Source: Micromonospora echinospora | Lineage (GTDB): Bacteria; Actinomycetota; Actinomycetes; Mycobacteriales; Micromonosporaceae | DNA length: 64,000 nucleotides | NCBI RefSeq assembly: GCF_900091495.1 | Contig: NZ_LT607413.1 | Span: 1,426,001 to 1,490,000, forward strand | Direction: 5' to 3' | Shown: in pieces, positions 59,617 through 64,000 of the stretch | Layout of the letters: each line of letters starts with the position of its first letter | How positions within the stretch are numbered: position 1 is the stretch's first letter | The notes under the pieces: generated by a model | Told to the model about the DNA's origin: nothing | Seen by the model: only the letters and a program-made list of their open reading frames with translations | Database searches by the model: none | Made by a program: the position numbers and the translations under genes

Positions 59617-60369
59617 TCAGCGGGCAACGTAACCGCCGTCGATCGGGACGGTGTGGCCGGTGATCCAGGCGGCGTCGTCGGAGGCGAGGAAGGCGACCAC
59701 CCCGGCGATGTCCTCCGGGGTGGGGATGCCGGGCTTCGGGTTGAACGACTCCATCTCCCGGCGCATCTGCGCCGGGTCCGGGGCGTTCTCGATGAAACGC
59801 TCGACCAGCGGGGTCATCACCACGGTCGGGGCGACCGCGTTGATCCGGATGCCGCGCGCCGCGTACTCGACGGCCGCCGACCGGGTCAGCCCGACGATCC
59901 CGGCCTTGGTGAAGGTGTACGGCGAGATGTTCTCCTGGGCCGCCAACGCGGTAGTCGACGAGGTGTTCACGATCGCCCCGCCACCACCGTGCAGCATCGC
60001 CTCGATGCCGTACTTGAGCACGTGGAAGACACCGTCGCCGTTGATCCGCCGGACCCGCTCCCAGTTGTCCAGGTCCATCTCGTGCAGTGGCTGCTGTTTG
60101 CCGTCGATGCCGGCGTTGTTGAAAATCACGTCGATCCGGCCGTACCGCTGGACCGCCTCGGCGACGCCCTGCTCGACCGAGCTGGCGTCACCGGTGTCGA
60201 CGGTCACCGCCACGGCGTCCGGCAGCTCGGCCGCGACCCGTGTGGCACCTTCGGTGTCGATGTCGGCGATCACCACGCGGGCCCCCTCGGCGGCGAACCG
60301 CCGGGCGGCGGCGGCCCCCAGCCCGGACGCGCCACCGGTGACGAAGACGACCCTGTCCTGGAACCGCAT
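59617..60369 (-). CDS. Short-chain dehydrogenase/reductase
   Basis: 250 aa. It has 'VTGGASGLGAAAARRF', 'ADIDTEG', 'NNAG', 'VNTSST' and 'YTFTKAGIVGLTR', the last with Tyr and Lys of the active site, and ends 'TGHTVPIDGGYVAR'. A classic SDR of the FabG type. The substrate is unknown. The ATG at 60369 follows GAGGGGG; the frame extends to 60393 but with no site. Confidence 0.9.
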   Translation of the reverse strand: MRFQDRVVFVTGGASGLGAAAARRFAAEGARVVIADIDTEGATRVAAELPDAVAVTVDTGDASSVEQGVAEAVQRYGRIDVIFNNAGIDGKQQPLHEMDLDNWERVRRINGDGVFHVLKYGIEAMLHGGGGAIVNTSSTTALAAQENISPYTFTKAGIVGLTRSAAVEYAARGIRINAVAPTVVMTPLVERFIENAPDPAQMRREMESFNPKPGIPTPEDIAGVVAFLASDDAAWITGHTVPIDGGYVAR

Positions 60370-60474
60370 CGGCGCCCCCTCTTCCCGCGCCACGCGCTTC
60401 CGGCGCGAGGCCGCGTACTGGGAAGCCGGCGACGCGCCGGCTCCGCACCGGCCCGTTACCCGCGCCGCAGGACG

Positions 60475-61068
60475 CTAGTCGTCCTCCTCCGGGTCCTGGT
60501 TGGCCTCGGCGCCCAGCACGAACGCCTGCATGGCCAGTTCGTCCCCGCTGGGCGAGACGTACGCGGGCAGTTCCCGGGGGCCCAGCTCGTGCACGTACGA
60601 CCAGAAGATCCGCACCGCCTCGGCCGGGTTGGCCGCCTCGATCGGCAGGTCCAGGCTGACCAGCCAGGTCCGCCGGGGCGGCGGTGGCCCGAGCCGGTCG
60701 GCCAGGCCACGCCACCGGTCGACGGCGAGCGGGGTGACCGGGCCGTCGAGCACCAGCCTGTCGACCGGCAACGGCTCGTCGAAGACCCGCCGGGCGTACG
60801 TCACCACCAGCGGCGTCTCCGCGTCGTCGGCGCCCGGGTCGTCCGGGTCCGGTTCGGTCCCCACGCCGGCCTCGACGCGGCCGAGGGCGACCAGCGACGG
60901 CGGTTCCCCGTCGACGACCACCGCGACCGGGTCGCCGGGAACCGGCCGGTGCGCGGTCTCCAGCCCGGTCAGCTCCAGCGTGTCGTGGTGGACCAGCCGC
61001 TCGGCGTCGTACCGGTCGGCGGGCAACAGCACCGCCCAGGCGCGGTCGGTGTCGGTCATGTCCGTCAT
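60475..61068 (-). CDS. Conserved hypothetical protein
   Basis: 197 aa. It opens with 'DRAWAVLLPADRYDAERLVHHDTLELTGLE', continues 'PGDPVAVVVDGEPPSLVALGRV', recalling EVE/PUA-type modified-base readers, and later 'VRIFWSYVHELGPRELPAYVSPSGDELAMQ'. The EVE link is a guess from the layout. It begins 4 bases after the stop of the tag gene, so the two form an operon. Confidence 0.65.
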   Translation of the reverse strand: MTDMTDTDRAWAVLLPADRYDAERLVHHDTLELTGLETAHRPVPGDPVAVVVDGEPPSLVALGRVEAGVGTEPDPDDPGADDAETPLVVTYARRVFDEPLPVDRLVLDGPVTPLAVDRWRGLADRLGPPPPRRTWLVSLDLPIEAANPAEAVRIFWSYVHELGPRELPAYVSPSGDELAMQAFVLGAEANQDPEEDD

Positions 61069-61072
61069 CCCA

Positions 61073-61663
61073 TCACGCCGCCGGGGCGAGGACGACGTGA
61101 CAGCCGGCGAGGTGGTCGTCGACCATGCCGGTGGCCTGCATCAACGCGTACGCGGTGGTCGGCCCGACGAAGCGGAAGCCGTGCTTCTTGAGCGCCCTGG
61201 CCAACGCGGTCGACTCCGGCGTCACCGCCGGCACGTCGGCCAGCCGGCCGGGCCGGATCGACCGGGCGGGCGGCGCGAAGGACCAGAGCAGCGCGGAGAG
61301 CCCCTCGGGCAGGTCGAGCGCGGCCCGCGCGTTGGCGATCGCCGCCTCGATCTTGGCCCGGTTGCGGACGATGCCCGCGTCGCCGAGGAGTCGGGTCACG
61401 TCGGCCTCGCCGTAGCCGGCGACGGTGGTGATCCGGAAGTCGTCGAAGGCCCGCCGGAACGCCGCGCGCTTGCGCAGGATGGTCAGCCAGGAGAGGCCGG
61501 ACTGGAACGCCTCCAGCGTGATCCGCTCGTAGAGCGCGTCGTCACCGCGCAGCGGTCGGCCCCACTCCCCGTCGTGGTAGGCCGCGTAGTCCGGGGTGCC
61601 GGCACCCCAACCGCAGCGGGCCAGCCCGTCGGCACCGGTCACCAGGTCGTTCACGGCATCCAC
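61073..61663 (-). CDS. tag: DNA-3-methyladenine glycosylase I
   Basis: 196 aa. Motifs: 'RCGWGAGTPDYAAYHDGEWGRPL' with the zinc-binding Cys/His, 'YERITLEAFQSGLSWLTILRKRAAFRRAF' and 'VDDHLAGCHV' near the end. It removes 3-methyladenine from DNA in base-excision repair. The ATG at 61663 is used; a GTG at 'NDLVTG' is possible. It is cotranscribed with the EVE-like gene. Confidence 0.95.
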   Translation of the reverse strand: MDAVNDLVTGADGLARCGWGAGTPDYAAYHDGEWGRPLRGDDALYERITLEAFQSGLSWLTILRKRAAFRRAFDDFRITTVAGYGEADVTRLLGDAGIVRNRAKIEAAIANARAALDLPEGLSALLWSFAPPARSIRPGRLADVPAVTPESTALARALKKHGFRFVGPTTAYALMQATGMVDDHLAGCHVVLAPAA

Positions 61664-61717
61664 CGTAGGTCACCCTGCTCCGGACCGTTGCCTCGGCCCG
61701 CCGGGCTGTCCCTTCGA

Positions 61718-62566
61718 TCAGGCGATTCCGCCATCGCGCGCCGAAACGTCCTCAGCCTCGACCGGCCAGTAGCGGGTGCCGCGCACGATCTCGAGAACCG
61801 ACAACATGGCGCCACGCAGTGCCGGGGTAACCGCAATGGCGCACCGTGATCGAGTTGAGTGTGGGCTTCCGTCAGCATCCATGACGACCGCACCTGCTTC
61901 GTGCGCGATGACGGCGCCAGCCGCGGTGTCCCATGTTCCGTTCCAGATGCTGATGCTGGCATCGAGAGAACCTTCTGCGACGAAGGCCAGTTCGATGGCC
62001 GTCGAGCCCAACCGGCGCAGCCCCTGGGCGCGAGTGGTCAACTCGCGATCCAGCTCCCGGCACAACAGATCATCGATCTCCGGCTGGGGTCCGCCGTAAT
62101 CGGTGAGCGCAACCAACGCCTTGGACAGATCGGCCGTCGCGGAAACCCGTAGACGCGCACCGTCGCGATAGGCACCGCCAGCACGCGTGGCCCAGTACCG
62201 ACGCGCGAGGAACGGCACTGCGATCACGCCGAGAATCGGAAAGCCGTCGTGCACCAGGCCAAGCGAGATCGAGCTCAGCGGCAAACCGTGGCTGAAATTG
62301 GTGGTGCCGTCGATGGGGTCGAGCACCCAGTAGGTGTCGGGGTCACCCACTGCGCCGGTCTCCTCGCCGAGAAAGCCGATATCTGTGGCCCCCTGGGACA
62401 ACGCGGCGTGCACGAGGCGTTCGACGGCGACGTCGACATCCGTCACGATCTCGTGGGCGTCCTTCTGCCGAACAGCGGTGAAGGGATTTGTCAGGACATA
62501 GTCGACTGCCTTGTCGATGGCGTCATGCGCGACCGGCAACAGCGCATCAGGATCAGGCCGTGGCAT
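61718..62566 (-). CDS. Inositol monophosphatase-family phosphatase
   Basis: 282 aa. Metal motifs are 'GEETG', 'DPIDGTTNF' and 'WDTAAGAVIAHEAGA'. These fit SuhB/IMPase or histidinol-phosphatase HisN-like enzymes. The 'NFSHGLPLSSISLGL' block is typical of IMPases. Composition is lower in GC than the left neighbours, suggesting transfer. The ATG at 62566 is used, with a TTG at 62578 as alternative. Confidence 0.9.
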   Translation of the reverse strand: MPRPDPDALLPVAHDAIDKAVDYVLTNPFTAVRQKDAHEIVTDVDVAVERLVHAALSQGATDIGFLGEETGAVGDPDTYWVLDPIDGTTNFSHGLPLSSISLGLVHDGFPILGVIAVPFLARRYWATRAGGAYRDGARLRVSATADLSKALVALTDYGGPQPEIDDLLCRELDRELTTRAQGLRRLGSTAIELAFVAEGSLDASISIWNGTWDTAAGAVIAHEAGAVVMDADGSPHSTRSRCAIAVTPALRGAMLSVLEIVRGTRYWPVEAEDVSARDGGIA

Positions 62567-62614
62567 GAGCTGACGCAACTAAGTATCCCTGTCCTTTTCC
62601 GGCAGACACAGCGC

Positions 62615-62773
62615 TCACTCGCCGCCTCCTGGGGTGCCGATCTCGATCATCCGCTGCACCGAAGCCGGCGCCCGCACCGCGACGTCAGGATCCACATGTA
62701 CCTCGTCGGTCCCGTCGCGCAGTGCCCGCAGCAGAGCAGCCGGCATGACCATCTTCGTGAACCGGAGCGTTCC
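62615..62773 (-). pseudogene. Remnant of quinolinate synthase NadA C-terminus
   Basis: The frame ends '[15 protein letters not shown]', '[11 protein letters not shown]' and '[15 protein letters not shown]', which resembles the last 50 residues of actinobacterial NadA (recalled pattern: K-M-I-T-P-A-A-L-L, V-D-P, Q-R-M-I-x-I-G). The catalytic core and Cys ligands are missing, and the sequence before residue 31 of the frame does not look like NadA. So it is a broken gene end next to acquired DNA. Confidence 0.5.
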
Positions 62774-62985
62774 CGAGAGCCAATGCTCGCTTGGCCTTCC
62801 TGCCGGCCAGCATCGCTGCTGGTCAGTTGTACCGGCGGTCCTGTGGCCTGTCAACGAATCCATTCGTCGTCACGACGCGGTCACGGACGGTGCGGCAGGG
62901 CGAGGGCCGACGCAGGGCGAGGCTTCCGACAAGACGGCGGTGGCCACGTCTCGTGAGCGCCGGCGCCGGGAGGCCCAATCCTGCC

Positions 62986-63909
62986 TCAGCCATCCTGGTG
63001 CCAGAGAAATGGCGCCCACAGCGCTCGCGAGGATCCCGTGCGCAACGTCCTGACTCTGTTGCCGAGCTCCTGCCCCGCCCTTTCGTCCTGCCCCGCATTC
63101 TGCGCGAGCCAGGTGACCATCTCGACTTCCAGGACATCCGCCATCAGGTCGTAACCAGGCCAGTCGAGCACGTCGAAGCCGTAACTGTCCGCGAACTCCC
63201 GATACTCGCCGACCGAGTGCCATCCGAGCCGGTCGTAGTAGAGCGCGGCGGGTACGAGATCCAGCTCGCGCGGCCCCACCGCCACTGTGCCCAGATCGCC
63301 CAGCACCGGCCTGCCACGGCGATCCCGGAAGACGTTGCACACATTCGCGTCGCCATGGACGACACCCGGCCGGAGTGCGAACGCCAGCCGTGTGTACCTG
63401 TTCGCCAGTCGGTCCAGCAGAGCACCGATGAACAACTTGTCCTCGTTGGCCAGCGCCGTCGCGTTCGCGAGAAAGCGATGCGCTCGGCGGAACGGGTCCG
63501 CACGCGGCATCGCGACGTCGGCAGGCGGTTCCAGAGCGTGCAACTGCCGGAGCAGGGACGCCAACTCCGCCGGGGTGCCGTAGCTGATCTCGTCTCCCAC
63601 CGACTCCCACAGCGTCACGAAATGGTCGCCGACGCGCAGCGGCTGAGCTATCTCAAGCGGACGAACCGTGGGAACCGACGTCCCGGCCAGCCATCTGGCG
63701 ACCTTGATCTCTCGCTCGGCCTCGGCCGCGCGCGCGTCCCCCCGCCCGACTCGCGCCACCACAGTTCGCGCGGAAAGCCAGAAAACCGCGTTCTCACCGA
63801 GGCGGATCAACTCCCCGCCGGAGGTGCACACGTGATTCGTCGAGCACGCCTCCCGCAGAATCAGCCACGCGCGCTCTGCGTCGAATGAGTCGTTCGGGAC
63901 CCGTGCCAT
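62986..63909 (-). CDS. Aminoglycoside phosphotransferase-fold protein (APH family)
   Basis: 307 aa. Kinase-like motifs: 'WLSARTVVARVGRG' (Lys-like strand replaced by Arg), 'EREIKVARWLAGTSVPTVRP', catalytic 'VVHGDANVCNVF' and 'VLGDLGTVAVGPRELDLVP' in the DFG place. This is the APH/choline-kinase fold used on small molecules. The true substrate is not known; a resistance role should not be assumed. The ATG at 63909 has AAGGAG 8 bases before it. Its composition is like the IMPase gene, below the average GC of the window. Confidence 0.85.
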   Translation of the reverse strand: MARVPNDSFDAERAWLILREACSTNHVCTSGGELIRLGENAVFWLSARTVVARVGRGDARAAEAEREIKVARWLAGTSVPTVRPLEIAQPLRVGDHFVTLWESVGDEISYGTPAELASLLRQLHALEPPADVAMPRADPFRRAHRFLANATALANEDKLFIGALLDRLANRYTRLAFALRPGVVHGDANVCNVFRDRRGRPVLGDLGTVAVGPRELDLVPAALYYDRLGWHSVGEYREFADSYGFDVLDWPGYDLMADVLEVEMVTWLAQNAGQDERAGQELGNRVRTLRTGSSRALWAPFLWHQDG

Positions 63910-64000
63910 AAAACGCTCCTTGTCGGTTCGCCACGCTTCCGCGATTTCGCCATGCGCACGCGCATCGCGTTGCCGCGAGGGCAACGCTCAGGGTCACGTC

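Noticed and set aside
62986..63909. Aminoglycoside resistance gene
   Set aside because: Only the general APH fold is visible; such genes often act on other small molecules, so no resistance is claimed.

Overview
The window is very GC-rich DNA (over 70% G+C by eye, strong third-position bias) from an actinobacterium. The gene set points to the Micromonosporaceae (Micromonospora or Salinispora-like): many DUF-type actinobacterial proteins, GTG starts, 4-bp GTGA/ATGA overlaps, and the pairing of 5-FTHF cyclo-ligase with an FmdB/Ruc protein. No rRNA, tRNA, CRISPR array, IS element or phage gene was recognised.

Left part (1-22.3 kb) is mostly housekeeping and conserved actinobacterial genes. It holds a membrane sensor cut by the window edge, 5-FTHF cyclo-ligase, a redox-chaperone-like FmdB protein behind a perfect CIRCE (HrcA) operator, a Fur-type regulator, an MpaB-type oxygenase, a RecB-like nuclease, MarC, a PHP phosphoesterase, an ECF sigma factor coupled to a membrane-anchored protein, a TrmH methyltransferase, thioredoxin, an HTTM-DCC pair, SDRs, DUF4190 proteins and a CitE-like lyase broken by one missing base.

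Middle part (22.3-45.3 kb) is the main accessory locus. Twelve genes lie on the minus strand with small gaps or start/stop overlaps. Two giant iterative synthases come first: NPD-KS-AT-ACPx3-KR, then KS-AT-DH-phosphopantetheinyl transferase. A lone ACP, an alpha/beta hydrolase, a PAPS-type sulfotransferase, a secreted 605-aa protein, a secreted esterase, an ABC-2 exporter and cysQ-cysD-cysN follow. A TauE/SafE-type permease is divergent across an 825-bp regulatory gap. The best reading is a locus that makes a fully reducing (PUFA-synthase-like) lipid or polyketide chain, sulfates it with PAPS made from locally encoded ATP sulfurylase, recycles PAP with CysQ, and exports the product. APS kinase is not encoded in the window.

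Right part (46-61.7 kb) returns to conserved genes: EamA permease, PhzF, an MgtE-N/CBS protein with DUF1003, Mrp, TatB, HtrA, an O-methyltransferase with an apparent ATC start, leucyl aminopeptidase, DUF3117, PaaX with enoyl-CoA hydratase, an SDR and DNA glycosylase Tag. The last 2.3 kb has lower GC and carries an IMPase-family gene, a fragment that looks like the C-terminus of quinolinate synthase, and an aminoglycoside-phosphotransferase-fold gene, which suggests an acquired or rearranged edge.

A 54-bp palindromic repeat occurs three times between genes, once inverted, and several long hairpins sit between convergent genes as likely terminators.
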